Positions 11,312 through 21,173 of a DNA stretch of 64,000 nt are shown here, piece after piece (the stretch's first letter is position 1; each line of letters begins with the position of its first letter). Location of the stretch: positions 82,001 to 146,000 of the forward strand of contig CAJNDS010001924.1 of assembly GCA_905221605.1 (NCBI GenBank), given 5' to 3'. The DNA comes from Symbiodinium natans (Eukaryota > Sar > Dinophyceae > Suessiales > Symbiodiniaceae). The notes under the pieces are model-generated. The model was not told the DNA's origin. It saw only the letters and a program-made list of their open reading frames with translations, and made no database searches. A program made the position numbers and the translations under genes.

Positions 11312-11428
11312 CAAAGCCGCCGCCAGCCTCCCAGGACAGCTATCTGAACTGCCTGCGCAACGGGACCCTCCCTTGCGTCTACGGAGGGGATCAGGCCGCG
11401 TCCTTTAGTGTTTTGATGGATTTGCAGG
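11312..11428 (+). CDS. Candidate internal exon, unidentified gene
   Basis: It follows ATTCTTCTCAG. The frame reads PPPASQDSYLNCLRNGTLPC, then VYGGDQAASFSVLMDLQG, with cysteine and glycine spacing that looks protein-like. A GT donor at 11408 would give a shorter exon. Family unknown. Confidence 0.5.
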
Positions 11429-11899
11429 GTTTATAGGGCCCTGGCCTGAAACCCGAAACCAAAGAGTAGGATTCCATCCCACTGCAAAAGCGCACTATGA
11501 GCCCTATAAACCCTTGCACCGTATAAACCTTGCCCCACAATGTGCCCGACCCACAACCCTTTTAGCCACTGTGCCTTAAGTTTCACAGGATTCTGGTCTT
11601 TGTGGGTCTCCGTGGCGCCCGGTTGCACCCCTGCAGCCGAAGCCCGCCCAAAGCCCGCAAAAACCCTCAAACCCTAAGGCTTTCAAGCGACAAGCTTTTG
11701 CGAGTTGAAGTTTCCGGCTCCGCGGTTGAGGATGTTTTCTTCGGGACTTCGGGGGCTCTGGTTTCCTGGCATCTCTTCATCCCATACTCCCTAACCCCTT
11801 CTTGAACCCCATCATCCCTATAATCCCTACCCTACACCCTGAGATTCCTCATCCTGCATCCCAAGTCCCGAATATCCCGAGTCCTGAACAACCAAAAAA

Positions 11900-12009
11900 A
11901 ACATATGGTCACTTCTCGAGATGATGGTCCCTTTTGGGGTACCCTGACTTTTCTGGCCTAATCACAGTAACCCCGAAAAGGGACCATAGCGCAGAGAAGC
12001 GACCATGTT
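11900..12009. mobile_element. Non-autonomous inverted-repeat element, family A
   Basis: A 110-bp palindrome-like element. The left end AACATATGGTCACTTCTC matches the complement of the right end (GAGAAGCGACCATGTT), and both arms carry GGTCCCTTTT next to CCCC/GGGG. Not coding. Confidence 0.7.
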
Positions 12010-12086
12010 GAACCCTAAACCCGAAACCCTAAACTCCATGCTCCTTGACCACAAGAACCCCTTTAAGGATAGAGGTGTCTCCTTCC

Positions 12087-12195
12087 ATATGGGTGGTTGT
12101 CAAAATTATGGTCCCTTTTGGGGTGCCCTAAATATTAGGTGCCGTATTATAATAGGGACCCAAAAAGGGACCCTAATTTTGACAGCCACCCATAT
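12087..12195. mobile_element. Non-autonomous inverted-repeat element, family A
   Basis: A 109-bp element. The roughly 35-bp left arm (starting ATATGGGTGG, then TGTCAAAATTA, then GGTCCCTTTT) is matched by the complementary right arm with few differences. It lies 22 bp upstream of the exon at 12217, so it is probably intronic. Confidence 0.8.
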
Positions 12196-12216
12196 ATGCG
12201 AAGACCACCAGTCCAG

Positions 12217-12306
12217 GGCGGCCCTGCAGTGGCTGTCTGGGAGCTGGACGAGGATACATCCCTCTTCCCTAGGGTGCCTCAGACCTGGTGCAGTCGAGCG
12301 TCGAGC
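12217..12306 (+). CDS. Candidate internal exon, unidentified gene
   Basis: Thirty codons between AGTCCAG and a GT donor (GTAGCC), in phase 0 at both ends. It reads GGPAVAVWELDEDTSLF, then PRVPQTWCSRASS. Not recognised. Confidence 0.5.
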
Positions 12307-12476
12307 GTAGCCCTAAGCCCTAAACCCTAAACCCTAGACCCTGAACCTCAAGCATACAATTTTTCAGGTTGCTGTATGTGTAGTGATGCGGCTACAACTA
12401 AGTTAACAAGTTTGAAACCTCCACAAGACCCAGGTCCTGCCTGCAGTCGCACGTCAATCCCATGAACCCTAAACTC

Positions 12477-12655
12477 ATGTCGGGTAGTTCTCTAATTAGG
12501 GTCCCTTTTGGGTCCTATACATAGTACGGCAATCCCCCCCCCCAAAAAAAAAGGAAAAAGAAGAACAAATAACAGGATAAAGTCCCTAAACCCTAAACCC
12601 TAAACCCTAAACCCTAAACCCTAAACCCTAAACCCTAAGTAGAGAACCACCCATG
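12477..12655. mobile_element. Inverted-repeat element with an internal CCCTAAA array
   Basis: The left arm GGGTAGTTCTCTAATTAGGG is matched by the right end TAGAGAACCACCC. The right arm is interrupted by about eight CCCTAAA heptamers (12584-12638), exactly where the arm itself carries one CCCTAA. The centre holds a C-run followed by an A-run. A relative lies at 19395. Confidence 0.7.
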
Positions 12656-13013
12656 TGCTCTACAAGTTGCCCGCATGTTGCTTTTGACCAGTTGGCGGGT
12701 GTGGTCTCTTCGTAGGGTTTAGGCTTTAGGGTTATGGGCTTAGGGTTCGATGACTTTAGCAAGGATGTTCGAAAGAAGTTCAGGCAAAAAAGCACCGGAT
12801 AACATCTGGACCGAGTTCAGGGTTTAGGATTCAGGCTTTGCTGGACGGTTGGGGGTGTAGGGTTTAGGGTTGATAGATCTTTGTGGTACTTTACTATAAC
12901 TTTAGATCTTTAGCCTTTTTGGGTTTATTGGGTTTCTTAAAAGGCAGCTAAAAATTCAATTTATAGCTACCCTCCTAAGTGCAGCCAAGTGATGTTGGGT
13001 TGACGCTTGAGAG

Positions 13014-13196
13014 CTTCGTGTGCCGGAGCAAGTCTTCCTCGCACAAAGTCGATACCAGCAAGCCAAGGACGCAAGCATCCGAGTCCCGACGCTGCTGTGG
13101 ATGCGGGACGACAGCAAGGAAAATGAAGCAAATCTCACTGAGTTCGAGGCAGAAAGGGGGTCATCGGAGGGTGGGTGCATCGTTTCTCGGTACGAT
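13014..13196 (+). CDS. Candidate internal exon (61 codons), unidentified gene
   Basis: It starts after TTGAGAG and ends before GTAGAC, in phase 0 at both ends. It contains VFLAQSRYQQAKDASIRV, then LLWMRDDSKENEANL, then FEAERGSSEGGCIVSRYD. The charged, GC3-rich composition supports coding. It is the longest exon in this part of the window. Family unknown. Confidence 0.5.
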
Positions 13197-13506
13197 GTAG
13201 ACTGTCTCTCAATTTCAGGTTGAGGGTTCCATGGTGTTTAGGGTTGAGGATCGCTTTCGGCTTCGTGGGGCTCAGCTTGCTGCATCGTACTTAAGAGTCC
13301 CTGCGTGGCGAAGATGCGCAGTAGGATGGTGTGGCTGGACTTCGTGTGCTTAAGGGCTTGAAGGCTACGGAGCTGCATGTGAAAACGTTGCATGAGTACC
13401 GTTTGCTTCCCTAAAAGGGTAATCAGGGGACTATATATATATATATACATATACTTTTTTTCTATGATTCAGTTGTTTGGGGTTCTTAAGCAAATAGTAG
13501 ATTAAG

Positions 13507-13571
13507 CAAGCGCTCTCCTGGAGGATGCGTAAGTTCCGCTTGGCCAAGTTCCCAGGGAAGTTTGAGCAAGG
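13507..13571 (+). CDS. Candidate internal exon, unidentified gene
   Basis: It follows GATTAAG and reads QALSWRMRKFRLAKFPGK, then FEQG, up to a GT donor. The segment is basic. An alternative donor, GTAAGT at 13529, would make it much shorter. Confidence 0.4.
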
Positions 13572-14321
13572 GTACTTTCGAGCTTCTATATCGGTTTCTT
13601 AAGCCGCGCGCTCATACCCCTGTAGGTCAAATCCACACACGGAGGGAAACAGACAATTTCTTAGCCCATTCCTTTGTTTTGAGCTTTCAGTATTCAGGGA
13701 CCGAAGACTCCCAAAATAGGGGTATGGGGTTTAGGTTTAGAGTTTCCTCAGGGTTTAATTAGGGTTTAGGGTTTGGACACTGCGCACGCGAACTCTTCAA
13801 TAACTGGCCACCAACCAGGGTACCCTAAGTGTATCGGCTACTTGTTAGGAACCCTGAACCCCAACGTTTCCTTAACCCTACGTATGATGACCCACAAAAC
13901 GCGCTTTAGGGTCAGACCTTTGCAGCATCAACTGGTCTGACTCTTGTCCACCGCATAGTGTATAGTCTGTATAGTTTTCGGCTTTAGTTCTACAGGTTTG
14001 GGTAGAAACATGCATCCTCACTGCAGCTTCCCTTTAATCTTCCCTCCAATAAGGGAGATTTAAACCCCACCACCCTTCCCCCGAAAAAAAGGCATCTGCT
14101 TCCTGGGGCCTTCCGACTTTTTCTGTTGAATCTTGGGGGTCCGGCTGGGGCCCTCGACGTGCGGAGCCCAGACTATGTATCTAGGGTCGTGGGGTTTGGG
14201 GCAACCCCTCAACTGGAACGCAAACCGAAAAAAGAAGCGAAACCTAAACTTACAACTCTACCCCAACCCCTCAACGCCTAAGCCCCCGAACCTTAAGACG
14301 TAAACCAAAGCCCTCGTCCAG

Positions 14322-14362
14322 GGCTGCAAGGGCAAGCTGGTGAAGACGCTCTGGGGACGGCT
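14322..14362 (+). CDS. Possible short exon
   Basis: It follows CTCGTCCAG and reads GCKGKLVKTLWGR, up to a GT donor. It is short and weak evidence on its own. Confidence 0.3.
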
Positions 14363-14416
14363 GTGACTCGACTCCACTGGCTGACGTGTACTGCTCATAT
14401 GGGCTCCCAAGCCCCC

Positions 14417-14482
14417 AAACCCTAAACCCTAAACCCTAAACCCTAAATCCTAAACCCTAAACCCTAAACCCTAAACCCTAAG
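14417..14482. repeat. CCCTAAA array
   Basis: About nine heptamers, one with TAAATCC. TTCGGGC repeats follow at about 14660-14700. Confidence 0.9.
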
Positions 14483-15181
14483 ACCTAGGGCCATAAGCCT
14501 AAACGTCAAGAACCCGAAGTGAATAAACGGGGTTGTGGTTTAGGGTTTCGGGCTTCGGGCTTAGGATAGCCTAAAGGCCCTAAACCTACACCCTAGAGAT
14601 CAAAGTCCTGCACCCCAAGCCCGAGCAAAACCGAAGCCCACAAACCCTGTAGCTGACTGATACGGTTGGGCTTCGGGCTTCGGGCTTCGGGCTTCGAGCT
14701 TCGGGTTTTTTGCTGTTATGGGTTTAAGGGATGCGGGGATTGGCGGCTCTACCTGGCCAACCCCCACACCCGCAACCCTAAAGAACAGACCTGTTGCCGC
14801 TCCCCCCATGAAATCCTATAGACACCCCTCACCTCCACCCCGCCCCAACCTAGACTAAGTTCCAAATGCAGGCTTTTGTAAGGGTTATTTGGGCCTTGTT
14901 TTCCGAAACCCTAACAAACTTTCTGGTTCTTTGCATGGAACTGGGGCTGAGGGACCTCATACTCCCTTCTGTTTAGCCATGTTTGGCCTTTAACGACTAC
15001 ATCATGAACGGGGGCGGCTTGTAGGACCCCATGATTCCGCGCGTTCTCACAGGTACCCTTAGCCCTTTTCGGGTTTGGGGCATAGGGTTTTCGATTCCTC
15101 GACAAGTCCCATCACAAAAGTTCTGGGCCATAGAAAACCTCGTTCCCCACCTGGAACCGAGCCCCCAAACCCCTAAAGTAC

Positions 15182-15277
15182 TATAGGAGTCGGAAGAATT
15201 ACTAGTAGTAGGGTTCCCTCATGGTCCCGCCATAATAACCCCCAAAACCCTGTTCTAATTATTGGGGGCCCCTATAT
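15182..15277. mobile_element. Non-autonomous inverted-repeat element, family C
   Basis: The left end TATAGGAGTCGGAAGAATTA pairs imperfectly with the right end GGGGGCCCCTATATT. The internal AATAACCCCCAAAACC matches the copies at 7939 and 42934. Confidence 0.65.
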
Positions 15278-15378
15278 TATAAGCCCCTGAAGACTTTGCA
15301 AGACGCAGCAACGAATCTCACGCCTCAACGAGACCCCAAAACAGCCTTAAGTAGCTCCCAGCATCCCTTCCCAGCCAG

Positions 15379-15419
15379 GAGGGAAGAGCTTGCCCGCGAC
15401 ATTGCCAAGAAGGCCCCTG
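15379..15419 (+). CDS. Possible short exon
   Basis: It follows CCCAGCCAG and reads REELARDIAKKAP, ending before a GC dinucleotide (GCTTAGGG). It looks like a helical segment. Not recognised. Confidence 0.35.
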
Positions 15420-15777
15420 GCTTAGGGTTTCGGGTTTGGGCCTTTTTTCCTGGACCCCACAACCCGCCCTTCCCAAAACCCGCAGCACGGGGCTTTTTCT
15501 TGGAGTCAAACTCAACAGTTTGGGTGCTTGTCACAGGTACCTTCCTACTGAGAGGCAACTCCCAACTCTAAATCGTTAGCACGATTCCAGCCTCCCGAAG
15601 AAGCATGTGCAGCAGAAAGGCGGGTTTCGACACTGAGTCGTAAATAACTTGGGCTGGGTTTGTATACCACGGGATCATTGCGGGTGGCTTGCTCCTAAAC
15701 CTTCTAACTTGAATCCCCTACTACACCCCGGCCCTAAACTTTAAACCCTATTTATACCCCCCCTATGAAAACCCCAG

Positions 15778-15845
15778 ATGCCAGCCTTGCTGCCGAGGTC
15801 TACCACGAGATCCTTCGATTCCTGGCATGCGCTTGGCTCGATGGG
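15778..15845 (+). CDS. Candidate internal exon, unidentified gene
   Basis: It follows ACCCCAG and reads ASLAAEVYHEILRFLACAWL, then DG, before GTGTCAGC. The phase is 2 nt in, 0 out. Helical, partly hydrophobic. Not recognised. Confidence 0.45.
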
Positions 15846-16030
15846 GTGTCAGCAGCCTTTACGGTTTTTTTTTCGTGTTTGGGGGCTTTTTGTGGGGTCT
15901 GTTTATCGTTTTTTCTTCTAGGGTTTGTCGGGTGGTTTGGGAGTTTTCAGGATGTAGAGCTCCGGTCGGCCAGTCTTTTCTGCTTGCTGTGAAAAAGTCA
16001 CACTGCGAGATTCGAAACCTTAAGGTGTGG

Positions 16031-16180
16031 AACCCTAAACCCTAAACCCTAAACCCTAAACCCTAAACCCTAAACCCTAAACCCTAAACCCTAAACCCTA
16101 AACCCTAAACCCTAAACCCTAAACCCTAAACCCTAAACCCTGACCCCTAACCCCCAAACCCCTAAACCCCTAAAACCCTC
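16031..16180. repeat. CCCTAAA array with CCCCTAAA/CCCTAAAA edge
   Basis: About 15 perfect heptamers (16031-16141) followed by expanded variants. Confidence 0.95.
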
Positions 16181-16893
16181 AAAACCCGTGGGGTTCGGGG
16201 GTTGAGTGCAGGGCTTAACGTGTTCAAAGTGCTCCTATCGCGCCCTTAAGGAGTCCTCAAACCCAAAGTCCAAGGGGTCGACCTTCGCTTGTCCTGGTCC
16301 TATCGCGCCCCGTACTTCCTGCAGCTCGGACACGGCAGACCCTCGTAGGTTCACTTCAGAGGGCTTGAGGCCTGTGCACCCCTAGGTTTCTTGTTTTGGG
16401 GTTGGGCTATGAACAACTGGAAGTTGGGGGTATCCTCAAGAAGCAGTTGCGCTGAAGGACTTGTAGCAGAAGATTCGGTTTGCTTCTCATGGTAACTTCA
16501 GCTAAGTTCCCTGAAGAACCACTCAGAAGCAACAGCCCGATGAACTTATAACAATGGTCCCTTTGGTCCTTCTGATGCAACTATACCTCCCCAAACTCCC
16601 AAACCTACAATGAACAAGCTTAAACCTTCTCACACTCCCCATGTTTATATACACCGCTCTTGGCGTCCTGCCCTCAACCCTAAACCCTAACCCTTCTGCG
16701 GTTTAGGGTTTAGGGGGTGGGGCCCTCAAACCTACACCCTAACCTCTCGAAGGGGCGGGCGGGGCGTGTATCGACTCTCTTGACTAATTCCCAAACCCCG
16801 TATGAGCAAGTAACCCCTTTTTTTCAGAGAATCCTTCATAGAAACTCTGCCTTGATCCGGGATGCTGTTAAGGATTTTGAATTTGGTTTTGGG

Positions 16894-16995
16894 TTGGGAT
16901 GTTCCCCTTTATCCTAACAGTCGTTAATAGGGTCTACAATAGGGGGGTACTAGAATCCCTATTAGGGACTGTTAGTTTAAGGGGGAACATCCCAA
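16894..16995. mobile_element. Non-autonomous inverted-repeat element, family D
   Basis: The left arm TTGGGATGTTCCCCTTTA, then CCTAACAGTC, is complementary to the right arm ending GGGGGAACATCCCAA, in about 102 bp. Relatives lie at 19830 (minimal), 20951 and 22240. Confidence 0.8.
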
Positions 16996-17049
16996 GCTTA
17001 GGGTTTAGGGCGGGGAGGGTGCCAGCGTTTACCATAGTAAGGGGGTTAG

Positions 17050-17345
17050 GGGCTTAGGGTTTAGGGGTTTGGTTTAGGGTTTAGGGTTTAGGGTTTAGGG
17101 TTTAGGGTTTCGGGTTTAGGGTTTAGGGTTTAGGGTTTAGGGTTGAGGGTTTAGGGTTTAGGGTTTAGGGTTTAGGGTTTAGGGTTTAGGGTGCACCTCA
17201 ACATCTACTATGCAACCTTATCAGGACCCTGCTCACCAACGACCAGACGGCGGAAGCTTGTCGACTTGGAGAGTGCGTTGGTTTAGGGTTTAGGGTTTTG
17301 GGTTTAGGGTTTAGGGTTTAGGGGTTAGGGTTTAGGGTTTAGGGT
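17050..17345. repeat. TTTAGGG arrays flanking an exon-like pocket
   Basis: Near-perfect heptamers at 17070-17190 and 17280-17345, with TTTCGGG and TTGAGGG variants. They are separated by about 90 bp of unique DNA containing the candidate exon at 17225. Confidence 0.95.
17225..17276 (+). CDS. Possible short exon
   Basis: It follows CTTATCAG and reads TLLTNDQTAEACRLGEC before GTTGGT. It is squeezed between two TTTAGGG arrays. Not recognised. Confidence 0.4.
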
Positions 17346-17539
17346 GTCTCAATGAGTGGGCGCGCTGGTGCTGAAAGCACCCCGGCGCGCGCCCCGACTT
17401 GCATAAGCCCACCCCCGCTGGCGCTCCACCCTCGCCTTAACCTTTACGGGTTTAGGGTTCTTTTTGAACTCTGATCGTGCTTTTGTTATTTTTCTCTTGT
17501 CCATTGGCTGGGTTAAAAGCTCGGCATCGATGCAGATCA

Positions 17540-17840
17540 ACTACCCTGAAGTTGCAGCCCTTAGGCATTGCAAGGGAGATATCTATCCATCGAGGGCTGC
17601 TGGAGGTTTGGGCTTGGGGCTGGCTGCCGCCTTCGCCCTCGGCGATGCTGCGTGCTGGGCGGGGGTTTGGAAAACTTGCTTGGAAGGGCGTGAAATCAAA
17701 GGTTTGGGCTTTCGCCATTTCTAATGTTGGGCTTAGATGTCCATCATTCGAGGGCTTCTGGGAGGGCCAAAAAGTCAAAGGTTTGGGATTGGGTTGGCTG
17801 CCGCCTTCGTCCTTGGTGATGCTGCGTCTTGCTTGACCCC
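17540..17840. repeat. Imperfect tandem duplication
   Basis: A unit of roughly 170-180 bp occurs twice. Both copies contain a TCCATC-like element, CGAGGGCT, GGCTGCCGCCTTCG and GATGCTGCGT. The copies have diverged and lie in intron-like sequence. Confidence 0.6.
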
Positions 17841-18129
17841 CTCATTTGGGGTGTTTTTGGCTGGAATCAGTGAAGGCTCGGTTTTGAGCAAAAATGCAGA
17901 AAACGAGAGCCCACCCAGAACCGTCGCTTGAGTACTAAAAAAATCGCATTTTTAACTGGGGCCCGGGCCGATGCTGGGGTCCCCCTCATTGGGGTGTTTT
18001 TGGGGGCAAACTTTCCCCTTCAAGGGGGGTCGGAGTTTTGAGCAAGCGGGGTCTCCCAAACTAAATTGCTTCCAAAATAAGAAAAGGTCGCCGGGGTCCG
18101 GTGACCCTTTGAAGGTCCCTTAGAAAAGC

Positions 18130-18340
18130 TTTTGAGCGGGGCTCCCAAACCGGGGCTTCCAAACAGGGGCCTCCCAAGGCAAGGGGCCCTGTCAGGCAGG
18201 GGTCTTAGGCAGGGGCCCCCAAGGCGGCCCCCAGACAGGCTCCCAGGCAGGGCTCAGGGGCCTCCCAGGCAGGGGCCCTCCAGGCAGGGCTCCCTTCGGG
18301 CCTCCCAGGGGCCTCCCAGGGTCCCAGGCCGGGGGCCTCC
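18130..18340. repeat. GC-rich CAGGCAGGGGCCTCC minisatellite
   Basis: Degenerate tandem units of about 15-20 bp built from CAGG(C)AGGGGCC and CTCCCA. Open frames on both strands here follow the repeat. Confidence 0.7.
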
Positions 18341-18600
18341 TCTGGCTGGGCTGCCTGCCTGGACAGGCTCTGGGTTCCTCTGGTCCACGAAAAACGACCA
18401 CGGCTGGAGGTGGGGCTCCTCTCTGACGGGTTTCTCGCCAGCGACCTGCCGGGTCCACCGCGCAGCCCGCAGCTGCCTGCGGGACTGGAGCTCCGTCGCC
18501 CGCCGGAGGGCTTCTGGCTCCGGAGCTACCTTGCCCGCCGGCTTCGGTGCGTTCGCCCTGCTCGACGGCCCCGGGCTCACTCAGTTTAGGGGAACTCTGG
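18341..18600 (+). other. GC-rich open stretch, possible exon, unassigned
   Basis: Unique GC-rich DNA. One + frame reads LLSDGFLASDLPGPP, then GFWLRSYLARRL, but minus frames are open too. There is no clear splice pair and no family was recognised. Confidence 0.25.
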
Positions 18601-19033
18601 CATGATTAGCTTGTCGCAATGGGAAACTTAAGTTGCTTCACTTGTCTTGCTGATTCCTCACACCACAACAGCATGTGTAGCGAAGGCATGGCATAGCCAA
18701 CAGAGGTCCTAAGTAGGCCCTAACCCTACATTCAGGGTCTACGGCTTGGCGATTTGTGTTCCGCACCCTTATTCCTGAAGCCCCGAATATGGATAAGCCT
18801 GCTTAGTTGGGATGGGTACCTTGGGGTAATTTAGACGCCAATTCTTTTCTGCGTTATCATGCAATGAGACTTATCACTCTACCCTAGGTGTGTGTTGGGG
18901 CATCGTGTTGGATACGGGGCTTTTGTGGGCTTTGCGAGTACTTACAAAGCAAGAAGGAGTAGTAGCCGTCATTTATTCTCAGGCTACAGAAGGGGAAAGC
19001 CGAGCTTTCTCAAGCCCTCGAAGCTTCAAGCGC

Positions 19034-19203
19034 TAGGGTTTAGGGTTTAGGGTTTAGGGTTTAGGGTTTAGGCTTTAGGGTTTAGGCTTTAGGGTTTAGG
19101 GTTTAGTTTAGGGTTAGGGTTTAGGGCTTAGGGTTTGGGGCGTTTAGGGTTTAGGGTTTAGGGTTTAGGGTTTAGGGTTTAGGGTTGGGGTTTAGGGTTT
19201 AGG
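19034..19203. repeat. TTTAGGG array
   Basis: About 20 heptamers with TTTAGGC and TTTGGGG variants. Confidence 0.95.
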
Positions 19204-19210
19204 GGGGCAG

Positions 19211-19283
19211 CCCGCAGTTGCCAAGACTGGTTGTGGCGGATCGCAGAGTGGCTCCCGCTTCTGCCGCAACATGGAGGACTGCT
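19211..19283 (+). CDS. Possible exon, two candidate frames
   Basis: It follows GGGGCAG and ends before GTAGAC. Frame 1 gives AVAKTGCGGSQSGSRFC, then RNMEDC. Another frame, from an acceptor 7 bp downstream, gives CQDWLWRIAEWLPLLP. Neither family is known. Confidence 0.35.
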
Positions 19284-19287
19284 GTAG

Positions 19288-19354
19288 ACTAAACCCCTAA
19301 ACCCCTAAACCCCTAAACCCCTAAACCCCTAAACCCCTAAACCCCTAAACCCCT
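19288..19354. repeat. Octamer array CCCCTAAA
   Basis: About eight tandem copies of an 8-bp version of the telomere heptamer with one extra C. Confidence 0.95.
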
Positions 19355-19394
19355 ACAAGCTCTGCACGGCCAAGGAGCCCTATAAAACCCTATG

Positions 19395-19516
19395 TATGGG
19401 TAGCTCTCTAAATTAGGGTCACCTTTTTTGGGGTCCCCCATGTAGGACGGCACCCTGTAAACAAGCATCCCCCCCCAAAAAAAAACATAGACCCTAGTTT
19501 AGAGAACTACCCCCAT
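19395..19516. mobile_element. Non-autonomous inverted-repeat element, relative of 12477
   Basis: The left arm TATGGGTAGCTCTCTAAATT, then AGGGT, pairs with the right arm TTTAGAGAACTACCCCCATG. The centre has CCCCCCCC followed by A9, where sister copies have CCCCAAAAGGGACC. Confidence 0.75.
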
Positions 19517-19693
19517 GAACCTCGAAACCCCTTCCTGCGCCCTTCCTCTCAAATCATACACCCTGCACCCTGTCGCACAGGAGCGCTACTACCCTGGAGC
19601 TATGAACCGGAAGCCATCGGTCCTCCTACTGGAGGCAGCAGGGCTTTCGGCCACCCCCCCCCCCCCCCCCCCAAGCCCGAAACCGGAGATTCG

Positions 19694-19777
19694 GTTTAGG
19701 GTTTAGGGTTTAGGGTTTAGGGTTTAGGGTTTAGGGTTTAGGGTTTAGGGTTTAGGGTTTAGGGTTTAGGGTTTAGG
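19694..19777. repeat. TTTAGGG array
   Basis: Twelve perfect heptamers. Confidence 0.95.
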
Positions 19778-19829
19778 GATTGTGCTGTGGCCTGTGGCCC
19801 TTCCTAGTGGGCTGTTCGAGGGTTTAGGG

Positions 19830-19879
19830 TTGGGATGTTCCCCTTATACTAACGGCCCCCTATAAAGGGGAACATCCCA
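19830..19879. mobile_element. Minimal 50-bp family D element
   Basis: TTGGGATGTTCCCCTTATAC is followed after a short centre by its near-complement TATAAAGGGGAACATCCCA. Only the two termini of family D remain. Confidence 0.7.
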
Positions 19880-20112
19880 GGTTTAGGGTCTATAGGTTGA
19901 GGGCCCTTTATAGAAGAAACGTATCTTAGACCTGGAACACAAAGGGCTGTCCATGGGCCGAAGGTCGAAGCTCGACTCGAGAGAGGGTGTAGGGGCTTAC
20001 GGGTTTAGGGCTTGGGGTTTAGGATTTAGGGTTCAGAGGGTTTAGAGGGTTTAGGGTTTATTGGGCTTACATAGGGTTTAGGACCCTTAAGACCTCAACC
20101 CCAAAGCCACAG

Positions 20113-20190
20113 GAGTTCGAAGATCCCATGGTCCAGATGTGCCTCGGCTGCTTGCAGTGCTTCCTAGACTTAAAACGAGATCTGAACCCT
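20113..20190 (+). CDS. Candidate internal exon, unidentified gene
   Basis: It follows AAAGCCACAG and reads EFEDPMVQMCLGCLQCFL, then DLKRDL. The 3' end is unclear because the frame stays open into the following repeat. Cysteine-rich. Not recognised. Confidence 0.45.
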
Positions 20191-20214
20191 CAACCAGGCC
20201 CTAAGCATCCCTAA

Positions 20215-20305
20215 ACCCTAAACATCCCTAAACCCTAAACCCTAAACCTTAAACCCTAAACCCTAAACCCTAAACCCTAAACCCTCAACCCTCAACCCTC
20301 AACCC
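20215..20305. repeat. Mixed CCCTAAA/CCCTCAA array
   Basis: Heptamers with ACATCCCTAAA and CCCTCAACCC variants. Confidence 0.85.
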
Positions 20306-20377
20306 CAAACATCCCTAAACCTCAGCCCTAAGCCCTGGGCCGCCCTCAGCTAAACCCTAAGGCTTTTCTGCTTCGAG

Positions 20378-20439
20378 GTTCCACCTAACCCCGAGGCTCG
20401 CCCAACACGTGCTGCAAGATGCAGCAATGCAGCTCATGG
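20378..20439 (+). CDS. Candidate internal exon, unidentified gene
   Basis: It follows CTGCTTCGAG and reads FHLTPRLAQHVLQDAAMQLM before GTTGAAGG. Amphipathic. Phase 1 out. Confidence 0.4.
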
Positions 20440-20447
20440 GTTGAAGG

Positions 20448-20534
20448 GTGTTTAGGGTTTAGGGTTTAGGGTTTAGGGTTTAGGGTTTAGGGTTTAGGGT
20501 TTAGGGTTTAGGGTTTAGGGTTTAGGGTTTAGGG
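20448..20534. repeat. TTTAGGG array
   Basis: About twelve perfect heptamers. Confidence 0.95.
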
Positions 20535-20581
20535 TTGAGGGCGGCAGTAGCCAGCTCCAGTCCATAATCTAGTCCTCACAG

Positions 20582-20715
20582 GACAGGTCGATGCTTCACC
20601 GTACTCGGATCAGGCCCCTTACGACGTTGGACAACACATGTGCGGAACACTTGGGGCATAATCTGCACCGGTGCATGCGGAGCTTCTTCCGATGCAGCGC
20701 CTGTTCTTGCACGCT
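20582..20715 (+). CDS. Candidate 45-codon cysteine/arginine-rich exon
   Basis: It follows TCCTCACAG and ends before GTTAAG. The frame with high third-position GC contains TTLDNTCAEHLGHNLHRCM, then SFFRCSACSC. A second open frame (VDASPYSDQAPYDV) would match the phase of the previous exon but has lower GC3. Family not recognised. Confidence 0.4.
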
Positions 20716-20950
20716 GTTAAGTCCACCCTAACCCTTGGGCTCAGAATACGTCCTCACCCCCTTCCTTAAACCCTGAGAGCCCCAAGCCTCAAACCTCAAG
20801 CCCCAAAATCCTGAAACCCTGCACAGGAACCCCCTAAACCCTATGTAATCCCCCTGACTCCGCAAACCGGATGCTGACAGGGCGGTGGTGCCCTCTCTGA
20901 ACAATTCAGGCCTTCCTCGTGTCTTTGGGTTTAGGGTTAAGGGCTTCGGG

Positions 20951-21051
20951 TTGGGAGGCTCCCCCATATAGTAGCAGTCCTTATGAGGGATTCTAATAGC
21001 GGGGTACTGTAATCCCAATTAAGGACTGCTAGTTTAGGGGGAACATCGCAA
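20951..21051. mobile_element. Non-autonomous inverted-repeat element, family D
   Basis: The left end TTGGGAGGCTCCCCCATATA pairs with the right end TTTAGGGGGAACATCGCAA. The internal parts (CAGTCCTTATGAGGGATT, then AATTAAGGACTGCTAG) match the copy at 16894. Confidence 0.7.
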
Positions 21052-21081
21052 GCTTCGGGCTTAGTTGCCCGGAGAACTCAG

Positions 21082-21173
21082 TACGTCTTGAATGGAGGAT
21101 TTCTACCTTCCTTTCGCGTGCGGATCTCCATCGCGTTGACGCGCATCGATACTATAGTTGCCTTAGTGAAAAG
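21082..21173 (+). CDS. Candidate internal exon, unidentified gene
   Basis: It follows GAACTCAG and reads YVLNGGFLPSFRVRIS, then LTRIDTIVALVKR, before GTGTG. Hydrophobic and basic. Not recognised. Confidence 0.45.

Noticed and set aside
18192-18580. Proline/glycine-rich minus-strand frames
   Set aside because: They follow the GC-rich minisatellite and have no splice signals.
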